DNA of 64,000 nt from an uncultured Pelagibacteraceae bacterium (GTDB lineage: Bacteria; Pseudomonadota; Alphaproteobacteria; Pelagibacterales; Pelagibacteraceae). Below are positions 27,164 to 34,817 of the stretch, piece by piece (the stretch's first letter is position 1; each line of letters begins with the position of its first letter). The notes under the pieces were generated by a model, which worked only from the letters and a program-made list of their open reading frames with translations, searched no databases and was not told the origin of the DNA. The DNA is taken from assembly GCA_902516345.1 (NCBI GenBank), contig CABXYJ010000002.1:1-64000 (forward strand). Reading direction: 5' to 3'. The position numbers and the translations under genes are program-made.

Positions 27164-27511
27164 TTAAGTAGGTTTTTTATTTCCCCTTTCTTTTATGATT
27201 TCCATAAAGTCGATTACTTCACCTTCATCTTTTGCATCGTGAGTACTCTCTGCAATACACTCAACATCTTTAGGTATTTTTTTACTTTTACGATCTTCTG
27301 CAAAACCTTTAATACCTTCAGAATAAACTTTATGAGGTTGTTCAGTTGCAATTTTGACCATACCCCTTGCAATTCCTGAGCATAATTCATAATTTTCTGA
27401 GGACATTTCAGAGGACGACGACATCATAACTCCACATGTAAATCCACGTTCCCACGGAGCAACTAGCACCTGCACTGAGTTTTTGATATTTAGTTTGTTT
27501 TCCTTTTTCAT
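27164..27511 (-). CDS. Hypothetical protein (element 1)
   Basis: A 115-residue soluble protein with a Ser/Met-rich stretch (GVMMSSSSEMSSENYEL) and an acidic C-terminus. Its ATG overlaps the stop of the upstream 74-residue gene as ATGA, so the two are translated together. Such short coupled pairs are common in phage early regions. No family is recognised. Confidence 0.62.
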   Translation of the reverse strand: MKKENKLNIKNSVQVLVAPWERGFTCGVMMSSSSEMSSENYELCSGIARGMVKIATEQPHKVYSEGIKGFAEDRKSKKIPKDVECIAESTHDAKDEGEVIDFMEIIKERGNKKPT

Positions 27512-27732
27512 ATTTCAACACATTCGCCCTCAATGATTGCTTCGTCTTCCAAAACATCTTCATTAAGTACTAAATTTTCCTCATTTAAGAGTATTTTGGC
27601 ATATTTCGAAGCAATCTTGGCTTCAATGAGAGCCGATAAGCATCCAAATGAAATATTAGTTTTTTCTCCTTTCGTTATTGTGATTTCAATTTGGGGATAT
27701 AGGGTATTATTAATTTTAGTTATATCGCTCAT
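27508..27732 (-). CDS. Small acidic hypothetical protein (element 1)
   Basis: A 74-residue protein with a strongly acidic C-terminal third (LNEENLVLNEDVLEDEAIIEGECVEI). It is coupled by ATGA to the 115-residue gene. Not recognised. Size and charge would fit a small regulator or DNA mimic, but that is only a guess. Confidence 0.58.
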   Translation of the reverse strand: MSDITKINNTLYPQIEITITKGEKTNISFGCLSALIEAKIASKYAKILLNEENLVLNEDVLEDEAIIEGECVEI

Positions 27733-27805
27733 CGTTGAGTTAGATATAATTTGTATGATAAAAAAATAAAGCTAAGCTTAACTGCTGGAAGTTTCCGAAA
27801 GTAAA

Positions 27806-28600
27806 TTATCTTACCTTTAAAAAAAGACCCCAGTTATCTTCCCAATGATGTTTGAAATCTGGTTCATATGCTTGAAAATAATTTAAATCATATTGGGGTT
27901 CTTTAATTTTCATTATGCAATCATTAAATTCTTCAATTTCTTTTCTAAAAATCGATTTATTATTTTTTTCTTCAAAACTTTTGTTTAATAAGGACTCTCT
28001 TTGTTTCCAATAATTATCGGTATCAAGTATCTTTTTAACTGTATCTTTTTTATTTGGAAATTTAATATTTGTTATAAATTTATTTTTTCCTAAATTAGAT
28101 AATTCTTTTCTCTCCTCATTTTTCATTTTATATAAAGCTTTATAAGAAGCATTTCTTTGTTCTTTGGGCATATCTTCGACTTCACTATAAAGGTGCTCTA
28201 AAAAATCTATATCTCCCAGATTAGCACTATATGAGGCTTTTCTACCCTTTTGGATACCCAATCCGCTTGAGAAAGCATATGAAGTATGTAACATTAAATA
28301 TAATTTCTCATTTACAAGTTTATTAATTTTTTTGTTAGGTTTTTTTGTATACTTTTTATAAAGTTGATGAAATTCATCTATATGTTTTTTAATATATTTC
28401 CTAAGTATGACGTTACATTCTACCAATCTATACTTTCCATAAAGATAAATTCTATAATTTTTCCAAATTGATTGTGTTCTAGGTTTTCTTTTTTTCAAAT
28501 TAAATTTGGTTTTCCATTCTGAAGGAAAAATAATATTACTTTTATGTAGAAAATTTTCCAATTCTTCGAAAGTTTCAATTTTTCTTTTATTTGAACTCAT
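27806..28600 (-). CDS. Hypothetical soluble protein (element 1)
   Basis: A 264-residue basic, helix-rich protein (KYIKKHIDEFHQLYKKYTKKPNKKINKL and similar). The C-terminus is rich in aromatics (YFQAYEPDFKHHWEDNWGLF). No signal peptide, membrane segment or known motif is visible, and no tyrosine-recombinase RHRY pattern was found. It is the first gene of the minus-strand run, next to the tRNA-distal end. Confidence 0.62.
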   Translation of the reverse strand: MSSNKRKIETFEELENFLHKSNIIFPSEWKTKFNLKKRKPRTQSIWKNYRIYLYGKYRLVECNVILRKYIKKHIDEFHQLYKKYTKKPNKKINKLVNEKLYLMLHTSYAFSSGLGIQKGRKASYSANLGDIDFLEHLYSEVEDMPKEQRNASYKALYKMKNEERKELSNLGKNKFITNIKFPNKKDTVKKILDTDNYWKQRESLLNKSFEEKNNKSIFRKEIEEFNDCIMKIKEPQYDLNYFQAYEPDFKHHWEDNWGLFLKVR

Positions 28601-28704
28601 AAATTTAAAATAGCATAAATAATCGTACTCCGCTATGTACTACTCATTTGTGATTATTAATTATAAAGAGCAAAGTTTGGTGGGAGTAAGTAGATTCTTA
28701 TAAA
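28601..28704. other. Non-coding end of element 1 (promoter region)
   Basis: About 100 nt upstream of the 264-residue gene before the right 32-bp repeat. It must hold the promoter for the element's minus-strand genes. I see no clear hairpin. It opens a gene-free stretch that runs to 29175. Confidence 0.4.
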
Positions 28705-28736
28705 TTTATCTCTCTAGATCCGAGAATGATCCGAGA
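28705..28736. repeat. 32-bp terminal direct repeat of element 1, right copy
   Basis: Identical to 24437-24468 and in the same orientation, with the same pair of GATCCGAGA words 11 bp apart. It ends 124 nt before the second att repeat. In element 2 the right repeat ends 126 nt before its att, a strikingly similar distance. Confidence 0.85.
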
Positions 28737-28817
28737 ATCTGAAAACTAATTGTTAAGATTTTCCAATAAAAATAACCCAATGATTTTAAAAGTTATGGGA
28801 TTATAAGGGATTTAGAT

Positions 28818-28837
28818 CATTAGAGACCATTAGAGAC
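28818..28837. repeat. Tandem 10-bp repeat near the second att copy
   Basis: CATTAGAGAC occurs twice back to back, ending 23 nt before the att core. It could be another protein-binding pair at the recombination site. Confidence 0.6.
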
Positions 28838-28860
28838 TCTAAAATTCCTCAACTCAAACT

Positions 28861-28903
28861 ATTTTAAGTCCTTTGTGTCTACCAATTTCACCACGAGGGC
28901 ATT
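28861..28903. repeat. Attachment-site repeat, copy 2 (displaced tRNA-Leu 5' half)
   Basis: A perfect 43-bp copy of 24326-24368: the 5' half of tRNA-Leu(TAA) without its 3' half. It marks the boundary between the two tandem elements. The identity ends sharply on both sides. Confidence 0.92.
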
Positions 28904-28919
28904 CCAATTTGTCATTCTT

Positions 28920-28991
28920 ATAACTCACTTTATTTATAACTCAACCTAGTAAACAAAAGCAAATTAATATGGTGTATGACTGGTGTATGAC
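28920..28991. repeat. 72-bp terminal direct repeat of element 2, left copy
   Basis: It starts ATAACTCACTTTATTTATAA and ends with GGTGTATGAC-T-GGTGTATGAC, two 10-bp words at 11-bp spacing. It is roughly 85% identical by eye to 31321-31392, with the word pair perfectly conserved. It begins 16 nt inside att copy 2. Confidence 0.85.
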
Positions 28992-29175
28992 CCAAGTCAT
29001 CCGAGGGGTCCCAAATGGAAGTCAAAAAAGCTTAGGTTTTTAAAGGTCAATACCCTTAAATATATAAAGGGGTCCCACTACTTTCCCCTGTGTTGAAATA
29101 TTTATATTTTAAAGTTATTCTTATTAATATAATTTATAAAAATTAACTATAAAACAAATCTCTTTAACTAATCAA
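28992..29175. other. Non-coding leader of element 2
   Basis: A gene-free stretch ahead of the DUF4910 gene. It holds two copies of GGGGTCCCA (29005-29013 and 29069-29077). The rest is AT-rich and should contain the cargo promoter. No RNA gene is evident. Confidence 0.4.
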
Positions 29176-30465
29176 ATGTATATAAAAAAATATTATCTAC
29201 TAGCAAAACATACGCTTTTTCCAATATGCAGAAGTTTAACTGGCGATGGTTTTAGAAAATCCTTAAAAATTATAAAAAAAGAATTTCCTAAATTAAATAT
29301 ATACAAAGTGGCATCTGGAACTCGAGTCTTTGATTGGCATGTACCTCCTGAATGGAATATTAAAGATGCGTATATTTTAGATAAAAACAATAAAAGAATT
29401 ATTGATTTTAAAAATAATAATCTCCATTTAGTAGGATACTCCATTCCTGTTAATAAATATTTTTCAAAAAAAGAACTTTTTAATCATATTCATTCCTTAC
29501 CCGAGCAACCAAAAGCAATTCCATATATTACTTCATATTATAAAAAAATTTGGGGATTTTGTGCAAACCACAATGAAAAAATAAAATTAGAAAAAAACTA
29601 TAAAAATTCAGACAAATTTAAAGTTGTTATAAAATCTAATTTAGATTCAAAGGGCCATTTAAATTATGGAGAATTAATTTTAAAAGGAAAATCAAAACAA
29701 GAAATCTTAATTTCTACTTATTTATGTCATCCTTCAATGGCAAATAACGAATTGTCTGGTCCAATAGTTTCTATGTCTTTAATTAAACATTTTAGTAGGA
29801 TAAAAAATCTAGAAAAAACTATAAGATTTATTTTTATACCTGAAACCATCGGTGCAATTACTTACCTTAGTAAAAATTTAAATTATCTAAAACAAAATAC
29901 CATAGGAGGATACCTCCTAAGTTGTATTGGAGATGACAGGCAATATGGTTGTATGCTCTCAAAATATGGAAATACTCCGTCTGATAAAGCTATTATTATG
30001 GCATTTAAAAGTTTAAAAATTAAATTTAAAAAATATTCTTTTTTAAGAAGAACTGCCGATGAAAGACAATATAACTCTCCAGGGATAGATTTACCAATAG
30101 CATGTATATATAGATCAAGAGATGGTGCATACCCTGAATACCATACATCATTAGATAATTTTAGTTTAGTAACTGAAAGTGGTGTTAAAGGTGGTTTTAA
30201 AGTTGCTAAAACAGCAATTAATATACTCCTTAAAAAAATCATACCCCAAAATAAAATTTTGTGTGAACCAAAAATGGATAAAAGAAATCTTTACCATTCA
30301 TTATCAACAAAAAAAATAAAGAAAATTTATCAACATTATTTGAATTTTTTACAATATGCTGATGGAAAAAATGATTTAGAGAGTATTTCTATTTTATTAA
30401 ATATTAAGATAAGTTTAGCATATAAAATATATAATGTTTTAAAAAAGAAAAAATTGGTCCTTTAA
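29176..30465 (+). CDS. DUF4910 aminopeptidase-like protein (element 2 cargo)
   Basis: A 429-residue protein. The N-terminus FPICRSLTGDGFRKSLKIIKKEFP and the core IYKVASGTRVFDWHVPPEWN, STYLCHPSMANNELSGP and GIDLPIACIYRSRDGAYPEYHTSLDNF match DUF4910, a family with an M28-like zinc peptidase fold. The putative metal-binding His, Asp and Glu positions (CHPSMANNE, YPEYHTS) are kept. Family members often sit in polysaccharide biosynthesis clusters. It pairs with the methyltransferase 1 nt downstream. Codons are extremely AT-rich. Confidence 0.82.
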   Translation: MYIKKYYLLAKHTLFPICRSLTGDGFRKSLKIIKKEFPKLNIYKVASGTRVFDWHVPPEWNIKDAYILDKNNKRIIDFKNNNLHLVGYSIPVNKYFSKKELFNHIHSLPEQPKAIPYITSYYKKIWGFCANHNEKIKLEKNYKNSDKFKVVIKSNLDSKGHLNYGELILKGKSKQEILISTYLCHPSMANNELSGPIVSMSLIKHFSRIKNLEKTIRFIFIPETIGAITYLSKNLNYLKQNTIGGYLLSCIGDDRQYGCMLSKYGNTPSDKAIIMAFKSLKIKFKKYSFLRRTADERQYNSPGIDLPIACIYRSRDGAYPEYHTSLDNFSLVTESGVKGGFKVAKTAINILLKKIIPQNKILCEPKMDKRNLYHSLSTKKIKKIYQHYLNFLQYADGKNDLESISILLNIKISLAYKIYNVLKKKKLVL

Positions 30466-30466
30466 A

Positions 30467-31324
30467 ATGAAAATTCTATCTCATAAATTTTTTAATTCTA
30501 AAAAAGAAACTAGTTATTATTCTCAATTATATAAAAAAATTAATTTTAAAGAATCTTATCCAGCAGATGTAAAAAGACTGGAAATCTTTAAGTCACTTAT
30601 AAAGAAACATAAACCAAAAACTATAGTTGATGCCGGATGTGGAGCAGGTATGCCATTAATTCAAATAAAAAAAATGGGATTTAATATTACTGGTTATGAT
30701 AAAGCAAAAAATATGGTTAATGAAGCAAAGGCAAATTTAATTAAATATAAACTCCCAGAAAAATTAATTGATATTGGGAATTTTGAAAATCCAAAGCATA
30801 TAAAAGATAATTCAATAGATTGTATTTTGGGTATGGGAACTTTCTATTACTCAAAAAATTTTATCCAAACATTAAAAAACCAAAGAAAAAAACTAAAAAA
30901 AAATGGAAGATTAATTTTTTCATTGAGAAATCAATTATTTGATATTGCTACTTTAAATGATTATTCAATTAAATTTTTTTCAAATTTATATGAAATAAGC
31001 AAAACTAAAAATACATTAAAAAAAAAATATTTAAGATTATTTCAAGGATATTCTGATAGAAAAAAATTTAAATTAAAAAACATTGATGACAGCCAAGTTT
31101 ACTCTAAAACATATAATCCTCTCACAATTGAAAATCTAATTTTGAGTAAAGTAGGACTAAAATGTAATGGAATATATTTTTATCACTTTCACGCCTTGCC
31201 TCCAATATTTGAAAATATTGATAAAATTAATTTTAGAAAGCAATCTTTCAAGATTGAAAAACCAAATGACTGGAGGGGTTTTTTTATTGCCTCTGGTTTT
31301 GTCATTGACTGTCAAAAAAAATAA
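30467..31324 (+). CDS. Class I SAM-dependent methyltransferase (element 2 cargo)
   Basis: A 285-residue protein with the SAM-binding motif IVDAGCGAGMPLIQIK, the second-strand acidic residue (ITGYDKAKNMV) and SIDCILGMGTFYY. The C-terminal part (FYHFHALPPIF) resembles small-molecule or sugar methyltransferases of surface-glycan clusters. It follows the DUF4910 gene almost without a gap. Its stop lies at the start of the right terminal repeat. Confidence 0.85.
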   Translation: MKILSHKFFNSKKETSYYSQLYKKINFKESYPADVKRLEIFKSLIKKHKPKTIVDAGCGAGMPLIQIKKMGFNITGYDKAKNMVNEAKANLIKYKLPEKLIDIGNFENPKHIKDNSIDCILGMGTFYYSKNFIQTLKNQRKKLKKNGRLIFSLRNQLFDIATLNDYSIKFFSNLYEISKTKNTLKKKYLRLFQGYSDRKKFKLKNIDDSQVYSKTYNPLTIENLILSKVGLKCNGIYFYHFHALPPIFENIDKINFRKQSFKIEKPNDWRGFFIASGFVIDCQKK

Positions 31325-31392
31325 CTCGCTTTATTTATAACTTAACTTGTTAAATTAATACAAATTAATTCGGTGTATGACTGGTGTATGAC
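31321..31392. repeat. 72-bp terminal direct repeat of element 2, right copy
   Basis: Same orientation as 28920-28991, with the perfect GGTGTATGAC pair at 11-bp spacing (31372-31381 and 31383-31392). It ends 126 nt before the partial att copy. Confidence 0.85.
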
Positions 31393-31518
31393 TTTTGTCT
31401 TATTATCTTTTGCTTCCATAACTATGAATATAATTATGACAAACTAGATAACTAGGAATTACAATGGTTCTGGGTCGCCAGGGGTCAGTGAGGTTTTCTT
31501 AAATTCTCTTGATAGAAT

Positions 31519-31539
31519 ATTTTAAGTCCTTTGTGTCTA
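31519..31539. repeat. Attachment-site repeat, partial copy 3
   Basis: ATTTTAAGTCCTTTGTGTCT plus A matches 21 bp of the tRNA-Leu att core exactly, from the anticodon loop to the D arm. It then diverges. It may define the minimal crossover region and the outer end of element 2. Confidence 0.78.
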
Positions 31540-31593
31540 GGTAGGACAAAATTAATGATGAATAAATATCTGTAATAATTATTATTTATCCTG

Positions 31594-31797
31594 ATGAAAA
31601 AAAATATTCTTAAATCTCACTTAAAAAAAAAATCACAATCTAAGCTCGCTTTATCAATTAGCCTATTTATTGTACTTTTAACATCAACCGGATACATCTT
31701 TAATTCTAAAGGAATAATTTTTCTATTCTATATTTTTTGTTTTGTATTTCTCTACAATTTAATAATCAACTTCTTACTAGAAAAGTTTGATATTTAA
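31594..31797 (+). CDS. Small membrane protein, unknown
   Basis: A 67-residue protein with a basic N-terminus (MKKNILKSHLKKKSQSK), then two hydrophobic segments. It lies just outside the outermost att copy. It is followed 2 nt later by a 48-residue ORF on the same strand. Not recognised. Confidence 0.5.
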   Translation: MKKNILKSHLKKKSQSKLALSISLFIVLLTSTGYIFNSKGIIFLFYIFCFVFLYNLIINFLLEKFDI

Positions 31798-31799
31798 TC

Positions 31800-31946
31800 A
31801 TGATTAAAACACTTATTAAATTAAAGATATTAAAATTTATACTAATTGGTGGTGTATCAGCAGCTTATGCTTTTAAGAGATATTGTGATCAAAAAAATGA
31901 GGTAAAAAGTAAAAAAAACAAAAAAACTTTGCTTCTTACTAAATAA
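31800..31946 (+). CDS. 48-residue hypothetical microprotein
   Basis: Not in the ORF track. It reads MIKTLIKLKILKFILIGGVSAAYAFKRYCDQ with a Lys-rich tail (KSKKNKKTLLLTK). One membrane helix is likely. It begins 2 nt after the previous small gene and stops 8 nt before the convergent DUF6492 gene. Confidence 0.45.
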   Translation: MIKTLIKLKILKFILIGGVSAAYAFKRYCDQKNEVKSKKNKKTLLLTK

Positions 31947-31954
31947 AAATATTA

Positions 31955-32947
31955 TTATTTCTTCTTATCTCTATCATAAGCTTTTTTTTCTCTCCAAATA
32001 GATCTTTTTTCCTCGAGGTGTATATTCTCATCTTTTTTTTTTGTATGCCTTATATTATTTTCAAATGATAAAGAGGAAGGAGGAGTGTCATAATTTTTAC
32101 CTATGAAATTTAATATTGATGAATAAGATGGATAAAAATCCTCTTGTTCATTGAAATTGTTATCTTTTTTGTAATTTCTTGAAAATAAACCATTGCCGTC
32201 ATCATAAAATCTCTCAGTGGTTAAACCGTATTTTTCATAAGGATAATAATTTAAATCGTCTTTGTTTACATGATTTACCCAACTAGCATATGTCCAATAT
32301 TCACCAAAAGAGCCATGAATATTTGCAGCTTTTATTACTAATTCAATCCAATTTTTATCAGATTTGAAATGATCGTTAAATTTTGATTTGAGACTTTTCA
32401 AATACTTTTTTTTAAAAACCATATGATGTGATGTAAATGTGCCTCTAATATCTTCAACAGGATTAATATCTAATACATTTGTAATCAAATTTTTCCACGA
32501 ATTTAAAACATCTTGGTTTCCAAATGATTTATCCTGTAGTAAAGCAAACTTTTCCTTATTTTCATCAACTATTGGCCAAGATTTTACTGGCAATAGATCA
32601 GAGTCCCATACTATAAAAACTTCCTCTAATTCATCTATAACATCGTTAGCTCCTAATTTTATAATCTGTTGATACAACCATCCAGGAGTATAATTGGGTT
32701 TATTTTGGCTAATTTGTGAAATGATATCATTTTTCGTTAAACCATATTTATCTAAAAAAAAGTTATCCTCATCCAACAAAGTTAAATTTTCGATACTCCA
32801 AGATTTGGATTTATCTTTAAAAATTTTAATCTCATAATTAGATGTTACAACGTAAATTTTTTTTGGTTTATATTTTTGAGAAATTCCCTCAAGTACTGAT
32901 CTTGTACTCCAATTCACATGGTGAATTGGTATTACAAATTGGTACAT
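31955..32947 (-). CDS. DUF6492 glycosyltransferase-like protein
   Basis: A 330-residue protein with a GT-A-like layout: an N-terminal nucleotide-sugar half (FVIPIHHVNW, KKIYVVTSNYEI), the family segment GWLYQQIIKLGA, and a DxD-like motif in VFIVWDSDLLPV. It is 4 nt downstream of the cyclase-like gene and probably cotranscribed. That pairing suggests glycosylation of a cyclitol or related product, which is inference. Confidence 0.72.
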   Translation of the reverse strand: MYQFVIPIHHVNWSTRSVLEGISQKYKPKKIYVVTSNYEIKIFKDKSKSWSIENLTLLDEDNFFLDKYGLTKNDIISQISQNKPNYTPGWLYQQIIKLGANDVIDELEEVFIVWDSDLLPVKSWPIVDENKEKFALLQDKSFGNQDVLNSWKNLITNVLDINPVEDIRGTFTSHHMVFKKKYLKSLKSKFNDHFKSDKNWIELVIKAANIHGSFGEYWTYASWVNHVNKDDLNYYPYEKYGLTTERFYDDGNGLFSRNYKKDNNFNEQEDFYPSYSSILNFIGKNYDTPPSSLSFENNIRHTKKKDENIHLEEKRSIWREKKAYDRDKKK

Positions 32948-32951
32948 TTAA

Positions 32952-34691
32952 TTAATTTAATTTTGCTTCTTTTTCAATATTTTCATCTGCTTTAAAAACA
33001 GTGACTGGATCTTCAAGACCTGCATCTGAACAAAGAGGTTCTACACCCAATCCTTTTCTAGGGTATTTTGAAACTACTAGTTTAAATTCTTGAATAATTT
33101 CTTTTAACTCAGATTTAGTTAAATCATTAATGTATTTACATTTGCCAATAGCGATTGGAACTGGAATAGCTAAGTTGCCTCCTCTTTTTTGAAGAATTTT
33201 ATCAAACCCCTCATTCATACATTTCTCATCTAATAATATGTCATTCCATAAACTTAATTCGTATTCACTAAAAAGCTTTAAAATTCTGTGCAAATCTTTT
33301 TCACTTAACCAACCTCTTTTGTAGGACATAAAAGAACTTAAAGTCATTTCAACACTTATGGCATGACCATGCAATAATCCTGCTTTAAGTTCAAAGTTAG
33401 CACTTAATCCATGGCCAAATGCATGATCTCTGATGCTGTGGACCTCATGTAAATTATCATATTCACTTTCAACATAACTTTTTAAAGATAATCCAATAAT
33501 TTTTTTTGATTTGGATACGATCTCATCTTGAGAATTACAACTAATTGTACCAAAGTGAGTCTTCATCAAGTTTAGCCCTGTGTCTTCAAGTAAACTAAAT
33601 AATTCTTTATCTCTAATTACTGCCATTTTATGAATTTCGGCAATTCCATGCCTAACCCAAGAAGTTTTTAAACTTTTGAAGAATGACCGATCAGATATAT
33701 TCAAAACAGGAGCGTGAAAAGAGCCCAAGAGATTTTTAAATCCACCAGCATCACAACACGATCTGGGACTTGGCCCACTATCTATTGCGCTCACAACTGA
33801 TGTTGATAACATTATATACGGAGTGCTTCGATGATAGATAGATGCTGCAAAAGCTCCTATATCTCCTATAACCCCTCCTCCAATTATCAAAATAGGTTCA
33901 TTTCTATTTACACCTAATTTTCTAAAATCCTCAACTATCTTTTCAACATTTTTTATATGTTTATCAACCTCCATAGCTCTATAAATTAGTTTCTCTAAAA
34001 TAATTGAATGATGATTAAAATAATTTTCAATTTCTAAACCATAATTGTCTTCAATATTTTGGTCCACTAAACAAACACATCTTCCAAATGATTTATAGTT
34101 ATCTCTTAAAAGAGGATTGTTGATATTTAAAGTGTCCTCCTCTACTTTAATTGATGTAAAGGTATTTAAGTTCATCATTGCTTCTATTTGTTGGTAATCA
34201 TTTGAGCTAACAACATGCCCATTCGAATTTCTATAACTGGAAGTTGGGTATAAAGCTAAAGGATTTTTCTTCTCATAATCTAAAATAAGTTGTTTATAAA
34301 AATCATGTTTGGAGCTGTTAAGTAAATTCGAGATTAATTTAGAATTTCCAAATTCTGTTTCACTTACACTTGAAGATAAAAATTTTAGATTTTTAGATAA
34401 ATCTTTATTAAAAGGCAAAACTAAATGTGAGAGTTCAAGTAAGAATCTTTCAGTTGTTAAATTAAGAGAAGTTTTTAAAATTCTTAAATGAGGCAATGAG
34501 GAAATAGCATTTAATTTTGAAAATTCGTTTGATATTTCTACATCGTAAGGATTTATTTCTGTAAGATTTATTAATAAATTTTCAAAATGACTACTATTTA
34601 CAAAATTTTCTATTAAATTTTTATCAACAATAAAGTTTTTTTTATTTAAGATAAAATTTTGTGAAAATTTATCTATAAAATCTAAAATCAT
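32952..34691 (-). CDS. Sedoheptulose-7-phosphate cyclase / dehydroquinate-synthase-like enzyme with N-terminal extension
   Basis: A 579-residue protein. From about residue 190 it follows the sugar-phosphate cyclase fold: NAD-binding GGGVIGDIGAFAASIYHR, then IDSGPSPRSCCDAGGFKNLLGSFHAP, and zinc-ligand regions in GIAEIHKMAV, RDHAFGHGLS and LLHGHAISVEM. The PSPRSCCD loop replaces the dehydroquinate synthase sequence here, so a C7-cyclitol-forming enzyme is more likely than AroB. Residues 1-150 form a helical region with no recognised family. It lies 126 nt beyond the ABC permease genes on the same strand. The exact product is unresolved. Confidence 0.78.
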   Translation of the reverse strand: MILDFIDKFSQNFILNKKNFIVDKNLIENFVNSSHFENLLINLTEINPYDVEISNEFSKLNAISSLPHLRILKTSLNLTTERFLLELSHLVLPFNKDLSKNLKFLSSSVSETEFGNSKLISNLLNSSKHDFYKQLILDYEKKNPLALYPTSSYRNSNGHVVSSNDYQQIEAMMNLNTFTSIKVEEDTLNINNPLLRDNYKSFGRCVCLVDQNIEDNYGLEIENYFNHHSIILEKLIYRAMEVDKHIKNVEKIVEDFRKLGVNRNEPILIIGGGVIGDIGAFAASIYHRSTPYIMLSTSVVSAIDSGPSPRSCCDAGGFKNLLGSFHAPVLNISDRSFFKSLKTSWVRHGIAEIHKMAVIRDKELFSLLEDTGLNLMKTHFGTISCNSQDEIVSKSKKIIGLSLKSYVESEYDNLHEVHSIRDHAFGHGLSANFELKAGLLHGHAISVEMTLSSFMSYKRGWLSEKDLHRILKLFSEYELSLWNDILLDEKCMNEGFDKILQKRGGNLAIPVPIAIGKCKYINDLTKSELKEIIQEFKLVVSKYPRKGLGVEPLCSDAGLEDPVTVFKADENIEKEAKLN

Positions 34692-34817
34692 TAACTTTAT
34701 CTAAAATAAATTAAATATTAATCAAACTGCACTATGTCTCATATTTATGTGTCTCAACTCTCAAATTCATCTTCTACTAGAAATTATTTACAGGTAATTA
34801 TATTTTGTTGAGCAAGA

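Larger units (their letters stand above)
24366..28860. mobile_element. Integrase-less element 1 in the tRNA-Leu(TAA) 5' half
   Basis: About 4.5 kb is bounded by the perfect 43-bp tRNA-derived repeat. Inside it near both ends lies a 32-bp perfect direct repeat (24437-24468 and 28705-28736). It holds seven minus-strand genes, nearly all unrecognised, including a repeat-HTH/GIY-YIG-like protein. No recombinase, replication or capsid gene is visible. It is probably mobilised by an enzyme supplied elsewhere, or is a decayed prophage or satellite. Confidence 0.75.
28904..31518. mobile_element. Integrase-less element 2, tandem to element 1
   Basis: About 2.6 kb lies between att copies 2 and 3. It carries 72-bp imperfect direct repeats at both ends (28920-28991 and 31321-31392) and two plus-strand cargo genes of surface-polysaccharide type. 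There is no recombinase. The layout parallels element 1 with different repeat words, which suggests a separate element of the same general kind stacked at one tRNA. Confidence 0.68.

Noticed and set aside
24366-31540. Search for an integrase, excisionase or phage structural gene inside the tRNA-Leu elements
   Set aside because: No ORF on either strand shows the tyrosine-recombinase R..HxxR..Y pattern, a serine recombinase motif, or capsid/terminase features. The elements are reported as integrase-less.
32952-34691. Simple annotation as 3-dehydroquinate synthase AroB
   Set aside because: The active-site loop PSPRSCCDAGG and the long N-terminal region differ from AroB, and the gene context is sugar transport rather than shikimate.
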